Shown: positions 8,106 through 16,494 of the stretch, in pieces
How the letters are laid out: the number at the start of each line of letters is the position of its first letter
Numbering within the stretch: the stretch's first letter is position 1
Assembly: GCA_947627735.1 (NCBI GenBank)
Contig: CANQXG010000002.1
Span: 1 to 64,000, forward strand
DNA from: an uncultured Oscillospiraceae bacterium
GTDB taxonomy: Bacteria; Bacillota; Clostridia; Oscillospirales; Oscillospiraceae
Length of the DNA: 64,000 nucleotides
Direction: 5' to 3'
Notes under the pieces: generated by a model
What the model was told of the DNA's origin: nothing
Database searches by the model: none
The model's input: only the letters and a program-made list of their open reading frames with translations
Made by a program: the position numbers and the translations under genes

Positions 8106-8516
8106 TCAGTCCTCGGGGGGCAGGTATTTCACCACTGCCTCCCCGTCGGCCACCACGGTCCCCGCCTGGTTGACGCAGGTGGTGCGGAATTTATAGATAC
8201 CCTTGGCCGGGTTGAGCACCTCCGTGACGGTGGCGGTGGCGGTGACGGTGTCGCCGATGCGCACCGGGGCGGTGAAGTCCAGGGACTGGTGCAGGTACAC
8301 CGTCCCGGACCCGGGCAGATACATCCCCAGCACCGTGGAGATGAAGCCCGCCGGCAGGAGGGCGTGGGCGATCCGCTCCCCGAAGGGGCTGGCGGCGGCC
8401 TCCGCCGCGTTCACGTGCAGGCCATTGAAGTCCCCGATGACCCCGGCCATGGTGTAGATATCCGACTCGGAGACGGTCTTTCCGAAGCTGGCCTGCTGGC
8501 CAACGGTCAACGCCAT
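8106..8516 (-). CDS. MaoC-like (R)-specific enoyl-CoA hydratase
   Basis: 136 aa hot-dog fold protein. The hydratase signature GDFNGLHVNAAEA carries the catalytic Asp29 and His34, and ERIAHALLPAGF follows, as in PhaJ/MaoC enzymes. These hydrate trans-2-enoyl-CoA to (R)-3-hydroxyacyl-CoA. It follows the metallo-hydrolase gene with a one-base gap and so is the last gene of the recJ-rel-dtd run. Whether the substrate is a fatty acyl-CoA or another enoyl-CoA is unknown. Confidence 0.85.
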   Translation of the reverse strand: MALTVGQQASFGKTVSESDIYTMAGVIGDFNGLHVNAAEAAASPFGERIAHALLPAGFISTVLGMYLPGSGTVYLHQSLDFTAPVRIGDTVTATATVTEVLNPAKGIYKFRTTCVNQAGTVVADGEAVVKYLPPED

Positions 8517-8517
8517 A

Positions 8518-9120
8518 TCAGCCGACCTCCAATGCGTATTTCATGTAGTAGTTGCCCCGGCGCTCCCGGTCCAGGGTGGTGGGACCCATGTGGCCGGGGT
8601 AGACCTCATAGTCCCCCGGCAGGTCGTACAGCCGCCGCAGGCTCCCCAGCAGCGCCGGCATGTCCCCGCCGGGCAGATCGGTCCGGCCGCAGGAGCCGGC
8701 GAACAGGGTGTCCCCGGAGAAGATGGCGTCCTCGCAGATGTAGCACACGCCGCCGGGGGTGTGGCCCGGGGTTTCCATCACCCGGAAGGTCAGCCCGCCC
8801 ACGGCGATGGCGTCGGCCTCGGACACCATCATCGAACCCTCCGGGGGGTCGAAGCGGTAATCGCCCTTGCCCACGTCCCGGGCGCTCATGCACACCGTGG
8901 CGCCGGTCTCCTCCCGGACGGCGTCCACCGCCAGAACGTGGTCGAAGTGGCCGTGGGTGAGCAGGATGTACCGGGCCTGGAGATGGTGCTCCTCCAGGTA
9001 GTTCATGATGGTATTGGACTCGTCGCCCGGGTCGATGACGGCGCACTGGAGGGTGGCCTCGTCGGTGACGATGTAGCAGTTGGTCTCGATCTGGCCGACG
9101 GTGAGAGTCTTGATAAGCAT
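8518..9120 (-). CDS. MBL-fold metallo-hydrolase (glyoxalase II-like)
   Basis: 200 aa. The zinc motif THGHFDH is at 55-61 and later metal ligands lie in METPGHTPGG and IFSGDTLF, as in the YcbL/GloB group of the metallo-beta-lactamase fold. The ATG at 9120 is preferred over a GTG two codons upstream because AAGGAG lies eight bases before it and inside the end of dtd. It likely hydrolyses a thioester such as S-lactoylglutathione-type substrates, but the substrate is not readable from the sequence. Genes dtd-MBL-MaoC are tightly packed. Confidence 0.85.
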   Translation of the reverse strand: MLIKTLTVGQIETNCYIVTDEATLQCAVIDPGDESNTIMNYLEEHHLQARYILLTHGHFDHVLAVDAVREETGATVCMSARDVGKGDYRFDPPEGSMMVSEADAIAVGGLTFRVMETPGHTPGGVCYICEDAIFSGDTLFAGSCGRTDLPGGDMPALLGSLRRLYDLPGDYEVYPGHMGPTTLDRERRGNYYMKYALEVG

Positions 9121-9122
9121 AG

Positions 9123-9569
9123 TCACAGCTCCTTCGTGTCAAGCAGTATGGTGATGGGGCCGTCGTTCTGGCTGAACACCTGCATGTCCGCGCCGAACAC
9201 GCCGGTCTCCACGCGGAAGCCCCGCTCCCGGCACTGGGCGATGACGGACTCATACAGGGGGATGGCCTGCTCGGGCCGGGCGGCGCCGGTGAAGCCGGGC
9301 CGGCGGCTGCGGCAGTCGGCGAAGAGGGTGAACTGGCTGATGATGAGAAGGCTGTTGGCCCCGGCGTCGGTGGGGTTGACGTTCATCTTGCCCGCGGCGT
9401 CCTCGAACACCCGCAGGCCGCATATCCGGTCGGCGATCTTCGCCGCCTGGGCGGGGCCGTCGTCCACATGGACCCCCAGCAGCACCAGAAAGCCCTGGCC
9501 GATCTGGCCGTGGACGGCGCCGTCTATCTCCACCCGGGCGTTCTTCACCCGGGTCACCACCGCTCTCAT
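9123..9569 (-). CDS. dtd: D-aminoacyl-tRNA deacylase
   Basis: 148 aa, full length for DTD. The two active-site motifs are present: SQFTLFAD with the catalytic Thr, and the Gly-cisPro motif NDGPITI near the C-terminus. The enzyme removes D-amino acids mischarged on tRNA. The start codon overlaps the rel stop (ATGA), and the stop lies within the ribosome site of the MBL gene. This rel-dtd order is common in Firmicutes. Confidence 0.95.
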   Translation of the reverse strand: MRAVVTRVKNARVEIDGAVHGQIGQGFLVLLGVHVDDGPAQAAKIADRICGLRVFEDAAGKMNVNPTDAGANSLLIISQFTLFADCRSRRPGFTGAARPEQAIPLYESVIAQCRERGFRVETGVFGADMQVFSQNDGPITILLDTKEL

Positions 9570-11761
9570 ATGTTGCCTCCCCGGTTCACGTCCCGCACGC
9601 CCCGGACGGCCTGGAGCTTGTTGATGATGGTCTGCAGCTCCCCGGCGTGGCGGATCTCCAGGGTGATGACCACGGTGGAGGTGCCCTTGCCGGTGTCCCG
9701 GGCGTTGAGGGAGCGGACCTTGGCATTGAGGGTGTTGAGCACGGTGGCCACGTCCATCACCAGGCCGCTGCGCTCGTCGGAGGTGATATACAGGTCCGCG
9801 GCGTAGCTGTCGGTGATGTTGTCGGCCCAGGACACGCTGATCCAGCGGCCCTTGTCCTCATCCCGCTGGTAGTTGACGCAGTCTTTGCGGTGGATGGACA
9901 CGCCCAGGCCCCGGGTGATGAAGCCGATGATGGGGTCCCCGGGCACGGGGGTGCAGCAGCGGGAGAACTTGATCAGGCAGTTGTCCAGCCCCTCCACCAG
10001 CACGCCCTGGACGGCCTTCAGCTCCTTCTGCTGGCGGCGGCCCGCCCGCTCCTGCATCTTGTCCAGCTCCGTCTTTTTCACGGTGGAGCGGTTGCGGACG
10101 ATCTCGTCCCGGACCCGGCCCACCGCGTGGGCGGAGGTCATGCCGCCGTAGCCGATGGAGGCGTACACGTCGTCCATGTCCTGCACGGCCATGCGCTTGA
10201 GGATGTGGGGGACCATCTCCGGGTCGTTCACGTCCGCCATGGACAAGCCGATCCGGCGGGCCTCCGCCTCGAACATCTCCCGGCCCTGGACGATGTTCTC
10301 CTCCCGGCGCTCCTTTTTGAACCACTGCTTGATCTTGGAGCGGGCCTCGCCGCTCTTGGCGATGGTGAGCCAGTCCCGGCTGGGGCCGGAGGAGGAGTGG
10401 GAGGTGATGATGGTGACGATGTCGCCGTTCTGCAGGGGGTAGGCGATGGGCACGATCCGGCCGTTCACCTTCGCGCCGGTCATGGAGTTGCCCACGGCGG
10501 AGTGGATGGCGTAGGCGAAGTCGATGGGCGTGGCCCCGGCGGGCAGGCTCTTCACGTCCCCGTTGGGGGTAAAGACGAACACCTCGTCGTCGAACAGGTC
10601 CATCTTCAGGTCGTGGTACAGGTCCTGCACGTCGCCGGTGTCCTGCTGGGTCTCCAGAAGCCGGCGTATCCAGGCGAACTTCTCCTCGTCGCCCTCCTTG
10701 GAGCCGGTGCCGCCGGATTTGTACTTCCAGTGGGCCGCTACGCCGTATTCGGCGGTGACATGCATCTGCCAGGTGCGTATCTGCACCTCGAAGGGGATGC
10801 CCTCCGTGCCGATGACGGTGGTGTGCAGGCTCTGGTAGTTGTTGGGCTTGGGGGTGGAGATATAGTCCTTGAACCGGCCCGGGACCGGGCGGAACATCTC
10901 GTGGATGATGCCCAGGACGTTGTAGCAGTCCGCCAGGTCGTCCACGATCACCCGGAAGGCGCACAGGTCGAATATCTCCTCCACGCCCAGGTGCTGGGCG
11001 TACATCTTCCGGTAGATGCTGTAGATGTGCTTCAGCCGGCCGTAGACCTTGCAGTGGATGCCCTCCCGCTCCATGCGCTGGCCGATGCGCTGCTCCATGG
11101 CCTTCTGGAACTTTTCCATGGTGTCCCGGCGCCGGTCCAGGATGCTGGTGATCTCCCGGTAGCCCACCGGGTCCAGGTACAGCAGCGCCAGGTCCTCCAG
11201 CTCGTCCTTCATCTTCTCCACGCCCAGGCGGTGGGCGATGGGGGCGTAGATCTCCATGGTCTCCCGGGACTTGGCCAGCTGCTTCTCCGGACTCTGGAAC
11301 TCCATGGTGCGCATGTTGTGCAGCCGGTCGGCCAGCTTGATGAGGATCACCCGGATGTCCTTGGCCATGGCCAGGAGCATCTTGCGCAGGTTCTCCATCT
11401 GGTTCTCCTCCAGGGTGGAGTACTGCACCCTGGTCAGCTTCGTGACGCCCTCCACGATGTCCGCCACGTCCGCGCCGAAGCGGCTCTCCAGCTCCTGGTG
11501 GGTGGTGTCGGTGTCCTCCAGCACATCGTGGAGCAGCGCGGCCATGATGGCCTCGTCGTCCAGACCCATCTCCCCGGCGATCTTGGCCGCGGCGATGGCG
11601 TGGGTGACGTAGGGGGAGCCGTCCTTGCGCTTCTGGCCGGCGTGGGCCTGGACGGCGAAGTCGAAAGCCGTGCGGATGCGGTCCAGGTCCGGGTCGTGAC
11701 TGTTCTCCAGCAGGACGGCCTTCAGCTCGTCAAATGCCTGGTCAGGTGAAAACTCTGCCAT
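9566..11761 (-). CDS. rel: Bifunctional (p)ppGpp synthetase/hydrolase Rel
   Basis: 731 aa, the normal length. Domains in order: HD hydrolase (HAGQKRKDGSPY, ALLHDVLEDT with HD at 78-79), synthetase with VILIKLADRLHNMRTM and EVQIRTWQMH, TGS near 400-460 (DEVFVFTPNGD), and a C-terminal ACT domain. Both catalytic halves look intact, so it should both make and degrade the stringent-response alarmone. The start is the ATG after AGAGAGG at 11761; the frame stays open a further 150 codons upstream through the recJ tail, but that part is not rel. It lies 23 bases after recJ. Confidence 0.95.
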   Translation of the reverse strand: MAEFSPDQAFDELKAVLLENSHDPDLDRIRTAFDFAVQAHAGQKRKDGSPYVTHAIAAAKIAGEMGLDDEAIMAALLHDVLEDTDTTHQELESRFGADVADIVEGVTKLTRVQYSTLEENQMENLRKMLLAMAKDIRVILIKLADRLHNMRTMEFQSPEKQLAKSRETMEIYAPIAHRLGVEKMKDELEDLALLYLDPVGYREITSILDRRRDTMEKFQKAMEQRIGQRMEREGIHCKVYGRLKHIYSIYRKMYAQHLGVEEIFDLCAFRVIVDDLADCYNVLGIIHEMFRPVPGRFKDYISTPKPNNYQSLHTTVIGTEGIPFEVQIRTWQMHVTAEYGVAAHWKYKSGGTGSKEGDEEKFAWIRRLLETQQDTGDVQDLYHDLKMDLFDDEVFVFTPNGDVKSLPAGATPIDFAYAIHSAVGNSMTGAKVNGRIVPIAYPLQNGDIVTIITSHSSSGPSRDWLTIAKSGEARSKIKQWFKKERREENIVQGREMFEAEARRIGLSMADVNDPEMVPHILKRMAVQDMDDVYASIGYGGMTSAHAVGRVRDEIVRNRSTVKKTELDKMQERAGRRQQKELKAVQGVLVEGLDNCLIKFSRCCTPVPGDPIIGFITRGLGVSIHRKDCVNYQRDEDKGRWISVSWADNITDSYAADLYITSDERSGLVMDVATVLNTLNAKVRSLNARDTGKGTSTVVITLEIRHAGELQTIINKLQAVRGVRDVNRGGNI

Positions 11762-11784
11762 TTTTCCTCTCTCCGCTCTATCCT

Positions 11785-13767
11785 CTATCCGTTCTGCCGC
11801 CGCCAGGTGGGGGACAGGTCCAGATCGGTCTTGTCCTGCCACGCCACCAGCATGATCTGTACGTCCTCCCCATGGCGGGAGATGTTTGCCAGTCCCAGCT
11901 CCTGCAGCACCCGCAGGCCCAGGGCGATCTGGGCGGGGTGGAGCCGTCCGTCCAGCCGGCCCAGCCGGCTCAGCCGCGTCTGGCAGGGGCACTGGGCGCT
12001 CAGGTTCCGCCACAGCCCCGCCAGCCCGGCCCGGCTCAGCCGGTGGTCGCCCAGGCTGCCGCCGGCCAGGATGGACCCGCACAGGGCCGCCAGATCCGTC
12101 CGGCGCAGGGCCGTCATCATCAGCTGCACGCTCCGCCGGCCCCGAAATTCGCTGACCTGGGGGAAGAACACCGCGTCCACCCGGTCCCCGGGGCCGGCGC
12201 CCAGGTCCTCCGCCGATTTGGAGAACCACACGCAGTCATAGCGCTGTCCGGCCTTTTCCAGCTGCATGCGCACGTGCCGCCCGCCGCCGATGGGGGTGAC
12301 CATGGTCAGAAGGGCGTCCGTCATGCACAGCAGAGGCCGGGGGTTGGCGTTGCCGCAGGGTTCCATGGCCTCCAGACTGGCCACGCACTCCATGGAGAGC
12401 AGCGCCGGGTCCGTCACCAGCACGTCCGGGTCCAGGCTCTCCTCTCCCAGGGGGGGATGGGCGTCGTAATACGCCCACAGGGCCTGGCGGAAGCCGTCCA
12501 CGTCGGCGCTGCGGATGTTGAGTCCTGCCGCCAGGGCGTGGCCGCCGAAGGACTCCAGCCGGTCCCCGCAGGCAGCCAGGGCGTCGAACAGGTTGAACCC
12601 GCCCCAGCTGCGGCAGGAACCCTTGCCCCGGTCCCCCTCCAGGGAGATCATGATCGCCGGGACCTGGTATGCCTCGGTGAGCCGGGAGGCCACGATGCCG
12701 ATGACCCCCTGGTGCCAGCCCTCCCGGGCCAGCACGATGGGCTTGCCGGGGGGGAAGCCGGCCAGCATGTCGGCTGCCTGGTCCCATATCTCCGCCTCCA
12801 GCGCCTGGCGCTGACGGTTCATGTCGCACAGGGACTCGGCCAGGGCCATGGCCCGGTCCGGGTCGGTCTCCATCACCAGGTCCGCCGCGTCCTGCACCCG
12901 GCCCAGCCGGCCCGCGGCGTTGATCCGAGGGGCCAGGGTGAAGCCCACGGCGTTGGCGCCCAGCCGGGCCGTGTTCACCCCGGACAGCTCCATCAGCGCC
13001 GCCAGCCCGGGCCGGGGTGCGGTGCGCAGCATATCCAGGCCCTTCTTCACGATCTGCCGGTTCTCCCCGGTCAGGGGCATCACGTCGGCGATGGTGCCCA
13101 CCGCCACCAGATCGGCGTACCGCTCCAGGGCGGCCCGGCTGTCCCCGGTGAGGGCACAGGCCAGCCGGAAGGCCACGCCCACCCCGGCCAGATCCCGGTC
13201 GGGGCCGCTCCGGTCCGACTGCTTGGGGTCCACCACCGCCACGGCGGCGGGCAGCTCCTGCTGGCACTCGTGGTGGTCGGTGATGATGATGTCCACCCCC
13301 AGGGAGCGGGCGTACTCCGTTTCCGCCACGGCGGTGATGCCGCAGTCCACCGTCACGATCAGGTCCACGCCAAGCTCCCGCAGCCGGCGGATGGCCCCGG
13401 TGTTCACGCCGTAGCCCTCCTCCAGCCGGTCGGGGATATATGTCAGTGTGCGGATGCCGTACCGGGTCAGACAGTCCGCCAGCAGGCAGGTGGCGGTGAT
13501 GCCGTCCACGTCATAGTCGCCGTATACCGCCACGGTCTGGCCCCCGTCCCGGGCCTGCCGCAGCCGGGCCACGGTCCCGTCCATCCCCTGCAGGGGCGTC
13601 GTCCGCTCCGGCGGGACGGCGTCCGGGGCCAGATAGGCCCGCGCCTCCGCCTCCGTTTCTATGCCCCTGGCCGCCAGCACGGCGGCCAGCAGGGGGGTGC
13701 AGCCCGCCCGCAGGAGTTCCGCCGGGATGACCGGGGGCTGGGGTATGTTCCAAGCCTTTTCCTTCAT
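11785..13767 (-). CDS. recJ: Single-stranded-DNA-specific 5'-3' exonuclease RecJ
   Basis: 660 aa. The DHH-family motifs are seen: VYGDYDVDGITAT (81-93), VDCGIT, DHHE near 163, and the DHHA1 loop SFGGHALAAGL. The C-terminal OB-fold is followed by about 100 extra residues of low similarity. RecJ digests single-stranded DNA during recombination and mismatch or base excision repair. It heads the recJ-rel-dtd-MBL-MaoC run and has a good promoter of its own. GGAAG precedes the ATG. Confidence 0.93.
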   Translation of the reverse strand: MKEKAWNIPQPPVIPAELLRAGCTPLLAAVLAARGIETEAEARAYLAPDAVPPERTTPLQGMDGTVARLRQARDGGQTVAVYGDYDVDGITATCLLADCLTRYGIRTLTYIPDRLEEGYGVNTGAIRRLRELGVDLIVTVDCGITAVAETEYARSLGVDIIITDHHECQQELPAAVAVVDPKQSDRSGPDRDLAGVGVAFRLACALTGDSRAALERYADLVAVGTIADVMPLTGENRQIVKKGLDMLRTAPRPGLAALMELSGVNTARLGANAVGFTLAPRINAAGRLGRVQDAADLVMETDPDRAMALAESLCDMNRQRQALEAEIWDQAADMLAGFPPGKPIVLAREGWHQGVIGIVASRLTEAYQVPAIMISLEGDRGKGSCRSWGGFNLFDALAACGDRLESFGGHALAAGLNIRSADVDGFRQALWAYYDAHPPLGEESLDPDVLVTDPALLSMECVASLEAMEPCGNANPRPLLCMTDALLTMVTPIGGGRHVRMQLEKAGQRYDCVWFSKSAEDLGAGPGDRVDAVFFPQVSEFRGRRSVQLMMTALRRTDLAALCGSILAGGSLGDHRLSRAGLAGLWRNLSAQCPCQTRLSRLGRLDGRLHPAQIALGLRVLQELGLANISRHGEDVQIMLVAWQDKTDLDLSPTWRRQNG

Positions 13768-13805
13768 GCGCTTCCTTTTCCGAAAATGAGAGATATATTA
13801 TACTA

Positions 13806-13834
13806 ATTATACGCCTGCCGGCGGTGTATTGCAA
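13806..13834 (-). promoter_or_regulatory. Promoter of the recJ-rel-dtd operon
   Basis: On the minus strand TTGCAA and TATAAT are spaced 17 bases. A second TATAAT-like box lies a few bases further downstream. Confidence 0.7.
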
Positions 13835-13914
13835 CGTAAAACCGCCGGACAGAGTCGGATTTGGCAGTTTTTTCCGGTCATGGCCCGGCCCGGGAAGAAT
13901 ATGGACCGGCCCAC

Positions 13915-13943
13915 TTGCAAGGCGGGAAAAAATGTGATATAGT
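13915..13943 (+). promoter_or_regulatory. Promoter of the SGNH-hydrolase/DUF4358 pair
   Basis: TTGCAA and TATAGT are separated by 17 bases, about 80 bases upstream of the start at 14025. Confidence 0.6.
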
Positions 13944-14024
13944 ACCTCGGTAGACATAAAACGACATTTCACCGGATCATTTTGATCTTTCCGGACGGGA
14001 TACCGGGACCATTGGAGAGAAACT

Positions 14025-14927
14025 ATGAGCCATAAGACGATCGCGCTGCTGCTGGCGGCGCTGTGCGCGATATTGGCGGTGGTGCTGGTGGTGATGGGCA
14101 TGACCATGGCCGGATGGGGCCATCTCGGCGGCGGCGGGAGCCGGGTGCAGTCGGCGGAAGGGCCGGCGGCAGACCTGGGGACGGAGGCGCCGGCGGCGCA
14201 GACGGACCAGCCCGGTCCTGGGCAGGCCACGGCGGCGTCCACGGATACGCCGGCGCCCACGGCCACGGCGGAGCCGGCTGTCACGGCGGAACCCACAGCC
14301 GCGCCCTGGTCGGGGCCGGACGTGCCCGCCCAGACCACGGAGGCCACCGCGTCCTATTTCGCCGACGCGGGATTTCTGGGCAACTCGGTGCTGTCCGGGC
14401 TGTGGTGGTATGACTACGCCGACCTGCTGCCGGACGATGATTTTTACTGGAGCGACGGGCTGACCGTGCTGGGGGCGTCCCCCTACGCGGCCAAGATGTC
14501 CGGCTACGGGAAGATATACGTGGGCTTCGGCATGAACGAGCTGGGTTATGAAAAGACCACCCTGCGCCAGGCCTACAACACCGTTCTGGACCAGCTGGAG
14601 GCCAACAACCCGGACTGCATCATCTATCTGGTGAGCGTGACGCCGGTGAGCCTGTGGAAGTCCTCCAACGACAGCCTTATCACCCGGGAGAAGGTCCGCT
14701 CGTTCAACGACATGCTCCGCCAGCTGGCCCGGGAGCGGGAGGTGTGGTATCTGGACGTGTACAACGTGCTGTGCGACGAGGACGGATACCTGCCCTCCGA
14801 CGTGACCAACGACGGGGTCCACTTCACCCCGGCCCACTATGAGCTGTGGTTCGACTATATGAACACCCACTACGTTCCCGACGGCACCGAGGGCGCCCAG
14901 CCCGCCGATACCGAGGCAGCGCAGTGA
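14025..14927 (+). CDS. Membrane-anchored SGNH/GDSL-type hydrolase
   Basis: 300 aa. A single N-terminal membrane segment (about 5-28) is followed by an Ala/Pro/Thr-rich linker of about 70 residues and an extracellular SGNH-type domain. Block I reads FLGNSVLSGL (serine near residue 120, Asn replacing the usual Asp), block III is GFGMNEL and block V DGVHFTP. These would give a Ser-His-Asp site for deacylation of a cell-surface polymer. GGAGAG precedes the ATG. The pairing with the DUF4358 lipoprotein downstream suggests a shared envelope role. Confidence 0.75.
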   Translation: MSHKTIALLLAALCAILAVVLVVMGMTMAGWGHLGGGGSRVQSAEGPAADLGTEAPAAQTDQPGPGQATAASTDTPAPTATAEPAVTAEPTAAPWSGPDVPAQTTEATASYFADAGFLGNSVLSGLWWYDYADLLPDDDFYWSDGLTVLGASPYAAKMSGYGKIYVGFGMNELGYEKTTLRQAYNTVLDQLEANNPDCIIYLVSVTPVSLWKSSNDSLITREKVRSFNDMLRQLAREREVWYLDVYNVLCDEDGYLPSDVTNDGVHFTPAHYELWFDYMNTHYVPDGTEGAQPADTEAAQ

Positions 14928-14962
14928 TGGCACAAAAAATACGGAGATAAGGGAGAGCCAAC

Positions 14963-15424
14963 ATGAAACGAGTTTGCGTATGCATCGTGATCGCGGCGCT
15001 GCTGCTGTGCCTGACCGCCTGCGGCGGGGGCAAGGACGTGGACCTGGAGGGCCTGGCGGCGGACCTGACCGCCAGCGAGGCCTTCACCGAGGACATGAAC
15101 CAGTATGCCGCCGCCCCCGGCGTGGCCCAGGGGCTGTACCGGTATGAGGACGCCGACATGGAGCAGTGCATCCTCTACTGCAACGCCACCTCCGGCGAGG
15201 AGATCTTCCTGGCCAAGACCAGCGGCGAGGATGTGGCCGAGACCATGGAGAACGCCTGCCACGACCGGGTGACCAACCAGATCGCATGGCTGGAGAACTA
15301 CGCCCCGGACGCCGTGCCCCGGCTGGAGAACGCCATCGTCCTGCGACAGGGGAACTACGTGATCTTCGTGGTGGCCAATGACGCCGCCGCGGCCCAGTCC
15401 ATCGTGGACGGGTATGTGAAGTGA
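14963..15424 (+). CDS. DUF4358 family lipoprotein
   Basis: 153 aa. A lipoprotein signal peptide ends in the lipobox LTAC (Cys20), so the mature protein is lipid-anchored outside the membrane. The rest fits DUF4358, with conserved AxxAxxxIVDGYVK near the end. The function of the family is unknown. It lies 35 bases after the SGNH hydrolase and is likely co-transcribed. A 10-bp hairpin (15448-15470) follows. Confidence 0.7.
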   Translation: MKRVCVCIVIAALLLCLTACGGGKDVDLEGLAADLTASEAFTEDMNQYAAAPGVAQGLYRYEDADMEQCILYCNATSGEEIFLAKTSGEDVAETMENACHDRVTNQIAWLENYAPDAVPRLENAIVLRQGNYVIFVVANDAAAAQSIVDGYVK

Positions 15425-15447
15425 GATAAGGCACATTCGCACCGACG

Positions 15448-15470
15448 CGCCCGGCTCCAGGAGCCGGGCG
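15448..15470 (+). terminator. Hairpin after the DUF4358 lipoprotein gene
   Basis: A 10-bp perfect stem (CGCCCGGCTC with GAGCCGGGCG) and a CAG loop. No T-run follows, so it may weaken rather than end transcription into tcdA. Confidence 0.45.
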
Positions 15471-15496
15471 TGTCGCCCATAATGGAGGAGAGGGAC

Positions 15497-16201
15497 GTGG
15501 AAGGACAGTTTTCCAGAACGGAGATGCTCCTGGGCGGCCAGGCCATGGAGCGGCTGCGCCGGGCGCGGGTGCTCCTGTTCGGCGTGGGCGGCGTGGGCGG
15601 CTATGTGGCGGAGGCCCTGGCCCGCAGCGGCGTGGGCGCGCTGGACCTGGTGGACGGCGACGTGGTGAGCCTGACCAACCTGAACCGGCAGATCATCGCC
15701 CTGCACAGCACCCTGGGCCAGTACAAGGTGGACGCGGCCCGGGCGCGGCTGGCGGACATCAACCCGGACATGGCCGTGGGCGCGTACAGGACTTTCTATA
15801 CGCCGGACACGGCGGACGGGTTCGACCTGTCCGGCTACGACTATGTCATCGACGCGGTGGACAGCGTCGCCGCCAAGCTGGAGCTGGCCGTCCGGACCCG
15901 GGCGGCGGGCGTGCCTATCATCAGCAGCATGGGCGCGGGCAACAAGCTGGACCCCTCCGCCTTTGAGGTGGCGGACATATCCAGGACCAGCGTCTGCCCC
16001 CTGGCCCGGGTGATGCGCCGGGAGCTGAAGAAGCGGGGGATCAGCCACCTGAAGGTAGTCTATTCCCGGGAAATCCCCCTGACGCCGGCGGGCGGCGGGG
16101 AGGACGGACGCCGCCCCGTGCCCGGCAGCACCGCCTTCGTCCCCGCCGCGGCGGGACTGGTCCTGGCCGGCGCGGTCATCCGCGACCTGGCGGGGGTGTA
16201 G
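15497..16201 (+). CDS. tcdA: tRNA threonylcarbamoyladenosine dehydratase TcdA (ThiF/E1-like)
   Basis: 234 aa. The N-terminal FSRTEMLLGGQAM and nucleotide loop GVGGVGGYVAEALARSG are typical of TcdA, which uses ATP to cyclise t6A37 of tRNA. NLNRQ and the DAVDS metal-site region follow. The GTG at 15497 is preferred because GGAGGAGAGG lies just upstream; an in-frame ATG at 15482 is the alternative. The family is clear; an E1-like enzyme for another modification is less likely. Confidence 0.85.
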   Translation: MEGQFSRTEMLLGGQAMERLRRARVLLFGVGGVGGYVAEALARSGVGALDLVDGDVVSLTNLNRQIIALHSTLGQYKVDAARARLADINPDMAVGAYRTFYTPDTADGFDLSGYDYVIDAVDSVAAKLELAVRTRAAGVPIISSMGAGNKLDPSAFEVADISRTSVCPLARVMRRELKKRGISHLKVVYSREIPLTPAGGGEDGRRPVPGSTAFVPAAAGLVLAGAVIRDLAGV

Positions 16202-16244
16202 AATTGAACATGCGCCTTATTCCATAACGCGAACCCCAGAATCC

Positions 16245-16367
16245 GGCCCCCTCTGACGAGGGGGCTGTCAGCGCCTTTGGCGCTGACTGGGGGAGAGAAA
16301 ACTTGTAGCCTGGCGTATCTCTCCCTCCGTCCGCCTTCGGCGGCCACCTCCCTCGTCAGAGGGAGGC
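16245..16367. repeat. Modular palindromic intergenic repeat, copy 3
   Basis: This is the shortest, cleanest copy. Arms GGCCCCCTCTGACGAGG and CCTCGTCAGAGGGAGGC are inverted. The inner parts TGTCAGCGCCTTTGGCGCTG and CCGCCTTCGGCGG each fold into a hairpin. The whole unit is about 123 bases, lies between tcdA and a divergent-function transporter operon and has no coding capacity. Confidence 0.8.
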
Positions 16368-16410
16368 GTATTCTTTTCTGCTGACTGGAAGGCGGTCTTT
16401 TTGTTCCCAC

Positions 16411-16439
16411 TTGACTGCGGGCGGAAAGTATGCTATTCT
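16411..16439 (+). promoter_or_regulatory. Promoter of the peptide ABC transporter operon
   Basis: TTGACT and TATTCT are spaced 17 bases apart, about 55 bases upstream of the ATG at 16495. Confidence 0.6.
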
Positions 16440-16494
16440 CATACCCGCCAAGAGAAAACTAAATATGGAGCCAAAAAGGAGTTATACTAACGCC

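Noticed and set aside
9647-11749. A 700-residue plus-strand open frame opposite rel
   Set aside because: Antisense of an intact Rel protein; the composition is Val/Asp/Gly/His-rich shadow sequence and there is no ribosome site.
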